IMG/VR virus record: IMGVR_UViG_3300022934_000089
Location: 1 to 32,452 of that record
DNA: 32,452 bases
Source of the DNA: a virus
Strand: one strand, 5' to 3'
The position numbers and the translations under genes were made by a program. Positions 17,779-25,725 of this stretch are shown piece after piece (position 1 is the stretch's first letter; every line of letters begins with the position of its first letter). The notes beneath the pieces are model-generated. The model was not told the origin of the DNA. It did no database searches and saw nothing but the letters and a program-made list of their open reading frames with translations.

Positions 17779-19293
17779 ATGGAGCTAACTTTAACTGACG
17801 ACAATCAGTTCTTACGTATAGATAAGGCCAGTGAGATTGAACTTGAACAGGTTACAATTTCACTGACTCGTCGTATAGAAACATGGCGTTTCAATCCCTT
17901 GGTTAAAAAAGGTATTTGGGATGGTTATGTTTCATATGTTAAAGATGATAAGTGGATTCCTGCTGGTTTATGGCAAGAGGTCACAAAAATCTGCAAACAG
18001 TACAAATACGATATTAAAATCAACGGTGTAACTAGATTGTTTGACAAAGACATTTCAGCTGAAAGCTTTGAAGAGTGGGCTAATGACTTTTTTGAAGGTC
18101 ATCCTGATGGTATTAAACCAAGAGACTATCAAATCGAAGCGGCATATAATATTTTAAAGTTTAGAAGGTCTCTTTCTGAATTAGCAACATCTGCTGGTAA
18201 AACTTTAATCTCATTTCTTACAGTAGCCTATATGCTTGAAAAAGAAAAGGCTAAGAAGATTCTGTTTATTGTACCGAACGTATCGCTTGTTGTTCAGGCA
18301 AGTGAAGACTTTGGTGAGTACAATCACGAAAACAGAGTTAAGATACTTATACAGCAAATCTATGCTGGTCAAAAGATTAAGGAGAATAGAAATGTAGTTA
18401 TTGGTACATACCAGTCTTTAGTTAAAAAGCCTAAGGAATTCTTTGATGATTTTGAGGCAGTTATTGTAGATGAGACACATAAAGCAAAATCTAATTCTAT
18501 CAAAACAATTCTACAGAAATGTAGACATGCTACATATAAATATGGTCTTTCCGGTACAATACCTAAAGAGAATACATTAGACCGTTTAACACTAATGTCT
18601 CAAACAGGACCTTTAATTACAGAGATTAAGGCAAACTTCTTACAGAAAGAAGGTCACATTGCTGGTTGTAATGTGAATATTATTGAAATGGATTATGCTA
18701 CCGAAGAGACTAAAAAAGCCTTTATGGAGCTTGCAACTAATAGATACGACTCTAAAGATGTATTTCCACTTGAACAGAATTATGTAATCAATTCACCAGG
18801 TCGTATTAATTTCATAACAAAGGTTATTTCTAAAATACCTAAAAACTCTTTGGTTCTTTTTCATAGAATCGAACATGGTAAAAAGCTGTATGAAATGTTA
18901 CGCCAAAGAAGTGATAAAAGGGTGTACTATGTTGACGGTGGAACTAACACTGATATTAGAGAGGAATATAAGGCTAAAATGGAAGCGGGTGATGACGTGG
19001 TTATTATAGCCAGTTATGGTACATTCTCGACGGGTATTTCTATTAAAAAAATACACAACATTTTCTTTACAGAGTCATTCAAATCAGAAGTAATTATTAG
19101 ACAGTCAATTGGTCGTGGTTTAAGACAACACGAGTCAAAAGATTCTGTAAACATCATAGATTTTGTAGATGACCTTACAACAGATGACTGGCAAAACTAT
19201 CTGTACAGACATGGTATTGCTCGTAAAAAGATATATCGCCAAGAAAAGTTTAATTACAAGGTTAAAAAAGTCCGTTTTGAAGGAGATATATAA
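17779..19293 (+). CDS. uvsW: UvsW-like superfamily 2 helicase
   Basis: The 504-aa product (T4 UvsW is about 500 aa) unwinds branched DNA and R-loops and drives the switch from origin to recombination-dependent replication. The first 110 residues match the small N-terminal DNA-binding domain. The helicase motifs are complete: Q-type K-P-R-D-Y-Q, Walker A A-T-S-A-G-K141-T, motif II D231-E-T-H, motif III S258-G-T, and motif VI R441-Q-S-I-G-R-G-L-R-Q. The DETH box replaces the common DEAH/DECH form. ATG at 17779 is chosen because a nearer-upstream ATG at 17775 is out of frame. A 26-base gap follows uvsY. Confidence 0.92.
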   Translation: MELTLTDDNQFLRIDKASEIELEQVTISLTRRIETWRFNPLVKKGIWDGYVSYVKDDKWIPAGLWQEVTKICKQYKYDIKINGVTRLFDKDISAESFEEWANDFFEGHPDGIKPRDYQIEAAYNILKFRRSLSELATSAGKTLISFLTVAYMLEKEKAKKILFIVPNVSLVVQASEDFGEYNHENRVKILIQQIYAGQKIKENRNVVIGTYQSLVKKPKEFFDDFEAVIVDETHKAKSNSIKTILQKCRHATYKYGLSGTIPKENTLDRLTLMSQTGPLITEIKANFLQKEGHIAGCNVNIIEMDYATEETKKAFMELATNRYDSKDVFPLEQNYVINSPGRINFITKVISKIPKNSLVLFHRIEHGKKLYEMLRQRSDKRVYYVDGGTNTDIREEYKAKMEAGDDVVIIASYGTFSTGISIKKIHNIFFTESFKSEVIIRQSIGRGLRQHESKDSVNIIDFVDDLTTDDWQNYLYRHGIARKKIYRQEKFNYKVKKVRFEGDI

Positions 19294-19334
19294 CATTAAG
19301 ATATTATACTATAAAAATAAAGTATCATTATATA
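19294..19334 (+). promoter_or_regulatory. AT-rich gap with TATAAAAATA, possible promoter of the internal-protein block
   Basis: This 41-base gap between uvsW and the 677-aa gene is almost only A and T. It contains TATAAAAATA at 19310-19319, close to but longer than the T4 late consensus TATAAATA. It marks the border between replication genes and the presumed internal-head-protein genes, where a late promoter would make sense. Support is limited to this weak match and position. Confidence 0.3.
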
Positions 19335-21368
19335 ATGAAAAAAATCGAATCATTTAAGTCTTTCTCTCAACTGCAGAATCAATTAAGAGAGGAAGCTAGA
19401 CTAAAAGAAGTTGCAAGTAAACGTGAAGCTTCTACCGCAGCGTTTAATGAACTACTATCTAAGTACAATGCATCTTCAATCACAGATATCAACGAAGAAG
19501 ACCTTGATGCATTTATGACAGAGCTAACAGCTGAAGGTAACGCCTTTGGTGCTGCAAGAGCAGAAGCTATTGCTAAAGGTGAAAAAGAGTTTGAAGTTGA
19601 CGGTGAAAAACTACCAGTTGAAGACGTTGATGCTGAAGACGAGGAAAACGCAGAAGAATTTGCTAACGAGTCAGTGGTTAATGAAGATACTACTATTTTT
19701 GAAGCAACAGTTGAGCTAGACGCATTAGACCCAAAATCTAAAGACCTTGCAAAGCTACTTAAGAAAAATAAGGTAGAAATGGAAATCGTTTCTTATGGCG
19801 GTCCAACATACGGTACACAAGTTGTTGTATTAACAGGTAAGAAAAAAGATCTTCAAACTGTAATGGCTGATTGTGATTACGGTTGGTGTATGGATAACTC
19901 TGAGTCTGATGAGTTTATCGAAGAGTCTACTAAAGTAGATTTTATGAATGAAGCACTAGATGCACGTTCTCAAAAAGATGCGGTTAGAGGTTTAGCAGCT
20001 ATTAATAAATTTATGGCAGCTCACCCGGCATTTGCAGGTGGTAAAACAGTAGCCGACCAAACAATTGCATGGTTATTAAAAGAAGCTCTTAAAGCTGCAA
20101 TGATTGACGCTAACTTTAGTCAAGAGGCTAATCAAGCTGCAAGAGCAATTAACTTTGCAAACTTCATAGCCCCAACTATCTTTATTAAGGAAATGGGTGG
20201 TATGCCAATCCAGATTAGCAAGAGGATAATGATGGAGAAGGTGTATGAACTAGGTACTGAAATAGCTAGAGGTGTTAAATATAATGGATATGCTATTATT
20301 GAAGCTGTTGCACTTTACATGGAGTCTAGATTTAAAAAGAATTCATCAGCTACAGCACTTAGAGACACATTAAATAAATTTTTAGGTGAAGCTAACGAAC
20401 TAGATATCAAAGTACAAAGAATCAACGAAGGTTCAGCTTTTAACACAGCGAGACTAAAAGCGATTGCTGACGATAAGGACGAGTTTGAGTTTGACGGTAA
20501 AACTTATCCAGTAAAGTCTGTTGATAAGGAAGATGAAGAGCTAGCTGATGAAATTACAGAAGCGTTAGGTTCAGGTAATAAGAAGCATGCATCAAGCAAA
20601 CTAATGCAGGCTAAAAGAAGTTTAGAAAATACTTTTGACCCAGATATAGACGCGCCATTAGATGTTAAATCATTTGGTTCAGATATCAAAAAAATGGTAA
20701 AGCAACTAGAGGTTATTCTTAAAAAACAAAAAGAATTTGAAGGTTCAGTAACTGAAGCATTAGACAAAGAAACTATGAAAAGAATGTCAGGTCTAACAGA
20801 TACAAGAGACCTACGTGATTTTAGATCAGCTTTCCTATCAATCGTACAGTCACACATTGACGAAGGTTTTGAATTTGACGACGTTATTGAATTTATGAAC
20901 TCAATCATGAGGGACCCTAACATAAGAAAGCAACTACAAGAATCATTAATTTCTGAAGGTAGAGCGTTTGCAGCCGCAGCTAAGAAGGCTAAAGATGCTG
21001 GTGAAGAAGAGTTTGAATTTGACGGTAAAACTTACCCAGTAACTATTAAAGAATCACAGGAAGTGATTGAAGAAGGTTACGAAGAAAGAAAACTAGAAGA
21101 CGCTAAGGAATTTATTAAGAAGGCTGAAGGTAAAAAAGTTAAGCTAACTATTTACGAAGGCGGTTCTGAATCAGAAATTATAGATACTTTCAAAAAAGGG
21201 TCATACGGCCTTCACAAAATTGATTACATGGGATTTGACTTTGATGAAGAGTTAAAATCTATTGAAAATGGTGATGGTATGATTATGGGTGTTAGACCTG
21301 GTATGTTCCTTAAATGGAAAATCGGTAAAGGTAGACATGGAACTACTTGGTTAATCGAGGTACTATAA
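19335..21368 (+). CDS. Internal-head-protein polyprotein candidate with triplicated module (677 aa)
   Basis: Unrecognised as a whole. The N-terminus M-K-K-I-E-S-F-K-S-F-S-Q-L resembles capsid-targeting leaders. A 29-residue unit occurs three times without gaps: residues 67-95, 365-393 and 541-569, consensus E-G-x-A-F-x-x-A, then E-F-E-F-D-G-K-x-Y-P-V. Each copy starts with the E-G of a candidate prohead-protease site (T-A-E/G, I-N-E/G, I-S-E/G). Between the copies are a compact domain at about 118-190 (with V-S-Y-G-G-P-T-Y-G and C-D-Y-G-W-C), an alanine-rich helical domain at about 208-350, and a helical segment at 410-540. A beta domain at about 573-677 ends the protein. The design suggests a precursor cut into several peptides inside the prohead. 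A terminator follows the stop directly. Confidence 0.72.
   Translation: MKKIESFKSFSQLQNQLREEARLKEVASKREASTAAFNELLSKYNASSITDINEEDLDAFMTELTAEGNAFGAARAEAIAKGEKEFEVDGEKLPVEDVDAEDEENAEEFANESVVNEDTTIFEATVELDALDPKSKDLAKLLKKNKVEMEIVSYGGPTYGTQVVVLTGKKKDLQTVMADCDYGWCMDNSESDEFIEESTKVDFMNEALDARSQKDAVRGLAAINKFMAAHPAFAGGKTVADQTIAWLLKEALKAAMIDANFSQEANQAARAINFANFIAPTIFIKEMGGMPIQISKRIMMEKVYELGTEIARGVKYNGYAIIEAVALYMESRFKKNSSATALRDTLNKFLGEANELDIKVQRINEGSAFNTARLKAIADDKDEFEFDGKTYPVKSVDKEDEELADEITEALGSGNKKHASSKLMQAKRSLENTFDPDIDAPLDVKSFGSDIKKMVKQLEVILKKQKEFEGSVTEALDKETMKRMSGLTDTRDLRDFRSAFLSIVQSHIDEGFEFDDVIEFMNSIMRDPNIRKQLQESLISEGRAFAAAAKKAKDAGEEEFEFDGKTYPVTIKESQEVIEEGYEERKLEDAKEFIKKAEGKKVKLTIYEGGSESEIIDTFKKGSYGLHKIDYMGFDFDEELKSIENGDGMIMGVRPGMFLKWKIGKGRHGTTWLIEVL
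19533..19619 (+). repeat. Module copy 1 (29 codons)
   Basis: This is the first of three equal-length protein modules in the 677-aa gene (residues 67-95). It is the most diverged, reading E-V-D-G-E-K-L-P-V where the others read E-F-D-G-K-T-Y-P-V. It follows L-T-A-E/G. Confidence 0.75.
20427..20513 (+). repeat. Module copy 2 (29 codons)
   Basis: Residues 365-393 of the 677-aa protein, following R-I-N-E/G. The 34-base stretch from 20481 differs from copy 3 (from 21009) at only two third-codon positions, so these two copies are the closer pair. Confidence 0.8.
20955..21041 (+). repeat. Module copy 3 (29 codons)
   Basis: Residues 541-569, following L-I-S-E/G. It has an alanine/lysine-rich helix (A-F-A-A-A-A-K-K-A-K) and then the E-F-E-F-D-G-K-T-Y-P-V strand pair shared with copy 2. 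Confidence 0.8.
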
Positions 21369-21378
21369 AAAACTATTA

Positions 21379-21416
21379 AAAAAGTCTGACATAATTTTTT
21401 TATGTCGGCTTTTTTT
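21379..21416 (+). terminator. Rho-independent terminator
   Basis: GACATAA (21388-21394) pairs with TTATGTC (21400-21406) around a five-T loop. Pairing extends outward through T-G and C-G pairs and an A-rich/T-rich base, and a run of T follows from 21410. It lies 10 bases after the 677-aa gene and 15 bases before the next ATG, so it can end or thin out transcription between these two genes. Confidence 0.85.
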
Positions 21417-21430
21417 CTTATATTCATATT

Positions 21431-21733
21431 ATGAAAAAGGTAAAACTATTTGAAGCGTTTATTGGCGAAGGTGTCTTTAGAACATACAACGAGCTTGTAG
21501 GCTATGAGTACAGAGAGTTTGTAGATGGTTTTAAGAAGCTTCATAAAGATAACGTAGTAATCACTGATAACAAAGAAGATGTCGACTACGGTATGCGTAA
21601 AGGCTCTAAAGAAGCCCTTTGGAAATACTTTAAAGACGAAGGTAGAATTTACCATTCTGAAAAAGACAGAGATGTATTAGGTCTTATTAATGCATTTAAT
21701 ATGGTGAAGAAAAACCATCCTTGGTCAAAATAA
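21431..21733 (+). CDS. Small internal-head-protein candidate (100 aa)
   Basis: The N-terminus M-K-K-V-K-L-F-E-A-F-I-G-E/G has the form of a capsid-targeting sequence ending in a prohead-protease-like site after residue 13. The mature part would be an 87-residue basic, aromatic protein (F-R-T-Y-N-E-L-V-G-Y-E-Y-R-E-F, later N-A-F-N-M-V-K-K-N-H-P-W-S-K). It has no recognisable domain. It follows a terminator and heads a run of four genes that share this type of N-terminus. By analogy with T4 IPI-III, it may be packaged and delivered to the host. Its target is unknown. Confidence 0.7.
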   Translation: MKKVKLFEAFIGEGVFRTYNELVGYEYREFVDGFKKLHKDNVVITDNKEDVDYGMRKGSKEALWKYFKDEGRIYHSEKDRDVLGLINAFNMVKKNHPWSK

Positions 21734-21745
21734 CAAAACAACAAA

Positions 21746-22075
21746 ATGAAAAGGGTTAGACTATTTGAACAATTCTTAAATGAAAGAACAGCAGACTACA
21801 AATATTTAGTAGATCTATTATTAAATGCTGATTTAAAACACAGTGTTTATTATAATAATTCTTGGAGAGTTGTTAATGTAGGTGGGACTGGTTATGATAA
21901 AGGTGATTTAGTTAAACAGTTCAATGCTAAGCCAGGTCAATCTCAAAAAATTAAAGATAACTTCTATTTAGCAGCTCAAAACCCAGATGAAACTATAAAC
22001 CAAATTGATAAGTTAGCAAAGGGTAAAATTGAAGTAGAGCAGGACGGTAAGTTGTTAAAATATACAGTAAAATAA
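21746..22075 (+). CDS. Small internal-head-protein candidate (109 aa)
   Basis: Begins M-K-R-V-R-L-F-E-Q-F-L-N-E/R, with the first 24 bases identical to those of the next gene. The remainder has a helix (Y-K-Y-L-V-D-L-L-L-N-A-D-L), then a short beta segment with W-R-V-V-N-V-G-G-T-G-Y-D-K-G-D-L-V, and a C-terminal I-E-V-E-Q-D-G-K-L-L-K-Y-T-V-K hairpin. There is no enzyme motif. It is one base from the next ATG. Position and leader suggest a packaged protein; the mature function is unknown. Confidence 0.7.
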   Translation: MKRVRLFEQFLNERTADYKYLVDLLLNADLKHSVYYNNSWRVVNVGGTGYDKGDLVKQFNAKPGQSQKIKDNFYLAAQNPDETINQIDKLAKGKIEVEQDGKLLKYTVK

Positions 22076-22076
22076 T

Positions 22077-22559
22077 ATGAAAAGGGTTAGACTATTTGAA
22101 GATTTTGTTAACGAAGCAAAAGTTAACAAAGGTAAAGTTCATAAAGCAGCAAAAGACGCTAGCTATCCAGTGACACTTGTAGTGATTGACGGTAAAAAAG
22201 TTGTTCACCAAGAATTGGTAGAGACTCCAATGGCAGTTCCAGCTTCAATGTCAGTATTAAAAGACAAGTACCCAAACCTTAAGATTCATGTAGAATCTAA
22301 AACAGGTGAAGTTGTATTTGTTCAAGAATCAGCTGAAATTAACGAAGGACAGTATCTTAAAAAATTAGATAGATTAGCAGTTAAGTTTGAAGGTGAAATG
22401 GGATTTGCAACTTTGTCTGAGGATGATATGGATAAGTACATTAATATAGATATGGCTAATGAACTTGCAGAAGAAATGTTCGGTGAGTTTGGTTTTGCAA
22501 CTTTAGATGAGGACCAAATGGAAAAGGTTCTTAAAAAGAATCCAAAGATAATTAAATAA
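22077..22559 (+). CDS. Small internal-head-protein candidate with internal duplication (160 aa)
   Basis: Begins M-K-R-V-R-L-F-E-D-F-V-N-E/A. A second site-like motif, A-E-I-N-E90/G, splits the protein into a beta-rich part (residues 14-90, with V-T-L-V-V-I-D-G-K-K-V and G-E-V-V-F-V-Q) and an acidic C-terminal part. The C-terminal part repeats a 12-residue unit, G-F-A-T-L-S-E-D-D-M-D-K at 109-120 and G-F-A-T-L-D-E-D-Q-M-E-K at 139-150. The stop and the next start share bases (TAATG), so the next gene is probably translated by coupling. No known family recognised. Confidence 0.7.
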   Translation: MKRVRLFEDFVNEAKVNKGKVHKAAKDASYPVTLVVIDGKKVVHQELVETPMAVPASMSVLKDKYPNLKIHVESKTGEVVFVQESAEINEGQYLKKLDRLAVKFEGEMGFATLSEDDMDKYINIDMANELAEEMFGEFGFATLDEDQMEKVLKKNPKIIK

Positions 22560-23848
22560 TGAAATTACTTGTTTCTTTTAATGAGTTTCTTTTAGAAAAA
22601 GCTCATAACTCATATAACGCTGATTTAATCTTAGAAGGTGGCGCAGCTGGTCATATGATGCACCCATTTGATGATAAGGGTCTTACTTTTGATGACTTTA
22701 GAAAGTTTATCGAGGCAGGTCTTCAAGGTGAAATGACTTTTGACGAAGAGCCAACTGAAAAGACTGATGGTCAAAACGTATTTGCTACTGTTAAAGACGG
22801 TCAAGTTCTTTTTGCTAGAAACAAGGGACAATTAATGGCGCCTATAGATTTAGCGGGTATTACAAAAATGTTTGCTGAGCACAAATCTGAGTTGGTTAGG
22901 GACACATTTACATTCGCTGCTCAAGATTTATCATCATCACTTACTAAATTAAAACCAGCTGACCAAGAAAAGTATTTTAACAATGGTAAGAACTTCATGA
23001 ACATGGAGCTTATCTATTCAAAGAACCCTAACGTAATCAACTACGATAGAGATGTTATTCAATTCCACGGTATTAAAGAGACTGATGGTGAGGGCAACAT
23101 TATTGGTGATATGGGTGCAAGGTCGGCTAAAGAGATTGCAAAGCTTTTAGACAATGTTAATGCAAGAGCTGGTAAGGTATTCAACATTATTCCACCCCAG
23201 GTACTTAAGCTACAAAAAGATATTGATTTCGAAACTCGTAAACCTTATTTCATGAAAAAAGTAGATGCACTTCAAAAGAGGTACAATCTAACAGGCCATG
23301 ACGAGGTTGCAAGATACCATGAAATGTGGTGGAGAGAACAAATTGAAGAAAACTTTGGTGACCTTACACAAGATAAGAAAGAGGGATTACTACTTAGATG
23401 GGCATATAAAGACAAGAAGACTCTAAACATGAGAACTCTTGCAAAAGAAGTGACTCCAGAACAAATGGAAGCTATTAAAAAGTTTGATAAAGAGGACCTT
23501 AGTAAAAAGTACAAAGAAAACATTAGACCATTTGAAGACCTTTTCCTTGAATTAGGTTCAGTCATTTTAAAGAATGCTTCTAATTTTGTTGCAGCATCTC
23601 CAGACGCGGAAATGCAAAGACTGCATAATCAAATTAGAAAAGAGGCTGACAAAATTAAAAAGGGCGGTGACATTGAGCAAATTGAAAAGGTAGAAGCCGA
23701 GCTTGAAAGACTAAATAGAATCGGAGGTATTGAATCAATCATTCCAACAGAGGGTTTAGTGTTCAAGTATAATGGCAAAATATATAAGTTAACGGGAACC
23801 TTTGCTGCGATTAATCAGCTAATGGGTATCATTAAATACGGTAGATAA
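22559..23848 (+). CDS. Ligase-fold nucleotidyltransferase (DUF6267-like) with capsid-targeting-like N-terminus
   Basis: The 429-aa protein carries the motifs of the covalent nucleotidyltransferase superfamily (DNA/RNA ligases and capping enzymes). Motif I is K68-T-D-G-Q-N and the lysine would carry AMP or GMP. R87 lies in F-A-R-N-K-G, a motif III-like acid sits at E150 in N-M-E-L-I-Y, motif IV is E398-G-L-V-F, and motif V is K407-I-Y-K410-L-T-G. The E-G-G-A-A-G-H-M-M-H-P-F-D-D segment at 26-39 is typical of the phage family I know as DUF6267. The N-terminus M-K-L-L-V-S-F-N-E-F-L-L-E/K and I-L-E26/G look like leader and cleavage sites. The substrate is unknown; it could join RNA or DNA, or transfer a nucleotide to another target. 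Confidence 0.75.
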   Translation: MKLLVSFNEFLLEKAHNSYNADLILEGGAAGHMMHPFDDKGLTFDDFRKFIEAGLQGEMTFDEEPTEKTDGQNVFATVKDGQVLFARNKGQLMAPIDLAGITKMFAEHKSELVRDTFTFAAQDLSSSLTKLKPADQEKYFNNGKNFMNMELIYSKNPNVINYDRDVIQFHGIKETDGEGNIIGDMGARSAKEIAKLLDNVNARAGKVFNIIPPQVLKLQKDIDFETRKPYFMKKVDALQKRYNLTGHDEVARYHEMWWREQIEENFGDLTQDKKEGLLLRWAYKDKKTLNMRTLAKEVTPEQMEAIKKFDKEDLSKKYKENIRPFEDLFLELGSVILKNASNFVAASPDAEMQRLHNQIRKEADKIKKGGDIEQIEKVEAELERLNRIGGIESIIPTEGLVFKYNGKIYKLTGTFAAINQLMGIIKYGR

Positions 23849-23857
23849 CAATTAAAT

Positions 23858-25705
23858 ATGGCACTTCAAAAACTAAGGGACTATTATAACGAAACGTCTA
23901 GAAATCATTTTTATAAAATGCTAGAGCAAAAGATTCACGTTGTTGAGAAATTAGCAGCGTCGTCTTTTCACGTTAAAGCAAGTGATATTAAAAACGAATA
24001 CTATAAGTCTGGTCAATCAACACCTCTTAATGTTATTGACAGAACAATCGTTAGTTTTTATGAACCTGCTATTATGCACTTTAAAGGTCTTCCTATGGAA
24101 ATTAGAGAAGAAATGCCTAAAGATTGGAAGTTTGGATTTGACTATTTAATTGACGGTGAAACTCCCAACTTCAAGTACTCACTACTTCCTAAAAACAATT
24201 TAGTACTTACACACATTCAAGTATTAAATCCAACTAATGAGACAGTTTCTAAAGTAATTAGAGATACTCAGGTTCTTAATAAATGGGCAGAAAAACTAGA
24301 GGTTCAAAAACCACCAGTTATTTTTGAGGGTCAATTGAGCCACAACCAAAAGGAGGATCTTGTTAAAATGTTAGAGCTTACTGATGATGAGTTTGCTAGA
24401 AAATATGAAGACAGGTCTTTTACAAGAGATTTGTTCTCAATTTTTAATTCAAATCTTAGGAATTCAGCACTTCAAGAAAATCTTGATAGTGAAATTGAAG
24501 GCTTGGTAGTTTCATTTGTAGACGGTAAAAAAATGACGCCGTTTAAAATTGAAGATTTTAGAAAAATTAATGAATCAGCTGGCCCTAGAAAGTCATCAGA
24601 TATTTACCAAATCACTATTGTAGATTTAATTGAGTATCTATCTGAATATGATTTTAAAAAGCATAAATTAGTTAAAGAAGACAAGTACCGTAGGTTCCTT
24701 GAACTTATGTCAGAAGTGTTCAATAACTATATCAAAGAAAATGCACCTAAATATATTGGTGTTAACTTTGAATCAGCAGACTTTGCTAAAAAAGAATCGT
24801 TTAAGCTTAATACTTCATTTATAGAAAATGAAGAAACGATTAGACTTACGAATAATCCAGTATTAGCAGAGCTGTTTAAAATTACACTTAGCTCATTTAA
24901 GGCTAAGAGAACAAAAACAACGGACATCCTATCTGAAGATATGGTCAATCAAATGAATGAAATTGTTGAAGCTATTGATTCACATGTGTCTGCAAAAATA
25001 GAAGAAGGTGACGTGTTAGATTTCCAGAACTATATCAAAAAAGATAGAATTGATGCTTCTGTAAACGAAGCAAGACGCGTATTTACAGTAAAACACCCTG
25101 AACAAGGTAAGAAGCTTGTAAATATGTTTGTTGGTAGATTCCAACCATTTACATTAGGCCATGCTAAAGTGGTAAAAACAATTCACGAACAAAACGGTTA
25201 CCCTGTAGTAATCTTCCTAGTGAAGTCAGTTTCTAAAAAGAAAGAAGACGGTTTTAAAAGACCTTACGATGAGCAAACACAGCTTGAAATGCTAAACGCT
25301 CTTAAAAGAGAACTTCCGATTGAAGAGGTATACATTATTAACTCAGCAGGTATTGACCTTATGTTTAACGAAATGAGACCTAAGTACGAACCAGTTTTAT
25401 GGGGTACAGGTACTGACAGATTAAAAACGTATGGTTACCAGGTTGATGAGCCAAAATACAGGTCTCAATTAGATGTTAGACCAGACTTTGGTTTATTTGA
25501 GATTCCAAGAACAGGTAAAAACATTTCAGCTACTCAAGTTAGAGAAGCAATGTTAGCTGGTGACGAAAAGTTATTTAAGAAGCTTACACCTAAGTCTATT
25601 CACGGTATGTACAACGACCTTAAATCTAAATTAGAGCAAGCAATGGCGTTAGCAGAGTCAAATGAAACAATCATGACATTTGAACAATTTATTGCTAATA
25701 TATAA
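23858..25705 (+). CDS. Ligase-like / nicotinamide-nucleotide adenylyltransferase (NMNAT) fusion
   Basis: The 615-aa protein has two halves. The C-terminal half (about 405-615) is an NMNAT-type nucleotidylyltransferase: N-M-F-V-G-R-F-Q-P-F-T-L-G-H with the GRFQPxxxGH nucleotide-binding motif, a later G-T-G-T-D-R, and I-S-A-T-Q-V-R, which matches the family's ISxTxxR motif. This family joins ATP to NMN to make NAD or performs related transfers. The N-terminal half has ligase-like signs (F-G-F-D-Y-L-I-D-G, N-N-L-V-L-T-H-I, E-G-L-V-V-S-F-V-D-G like motif IV) but no clear K-x-D-G, so it may be inactive or atypical. I-N-E239/S and V-N-E404/A resemble prohead-protease sites, the second exactly at the NMNAT border. 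The C-terminus ends M-T-F-E-Q-F-I-A-N-I, like the leaders in this block. Confidence 0.8.
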   Translation: MALQKLRDYYNETSRNHFYKMLEQKIHVVEKLAASSFHVKASDIKNEYYKSGQSTPLNVIDRTIVSFYEPAIMHFKGLPMEIREEMPKDWKFGFDYLIDGETPNFKYSLLPKNNLVLTHIQVLNPTNETVSKVIRDTQVLNKWAEKLEVQKPPVIFEGQLSHNQKEDLVKMLELTDDEFARKYEDRSFTRDLFSIFNSNLRNSALQENLDSEIEGLVVSFVDGKKMTPFKIEDFRKINESAGPRKSSDIYQITIVDLIEYLSEYDFKKHKLVKEDKYRRFLELMSEVFNNYIKENAPKYIGVNFESADFAKKESFKLNTSFIENEETIRLTNNPVLAELFKITLSSFKAKRTKTTDILSEDMVNQMNEIVEAIDSHVSAKIEEGDVLDFQNYIKKDRIDASVNEARRVFTVKHPEQGKKLVNMFVGRFQPFTLGHAKVVKTIHEQNGYPVVIFLVKSVSKKKEDGFKRPYDEQTQLEMLNALKRELPIEEVYIINSAGIDLMFNEMRPKYEPVLWGTGTDRLKTYGYQVDEPKYRSQLDVRPDFGLFEIPRTGKNISATQVREAMLAGDEKLFKKLTPKSIHGMYNDLKSKLEQAMALAESNETIMTFEQFIANI

Positions 25706-25725
25706 TAAAATACAATCATAGTAAG

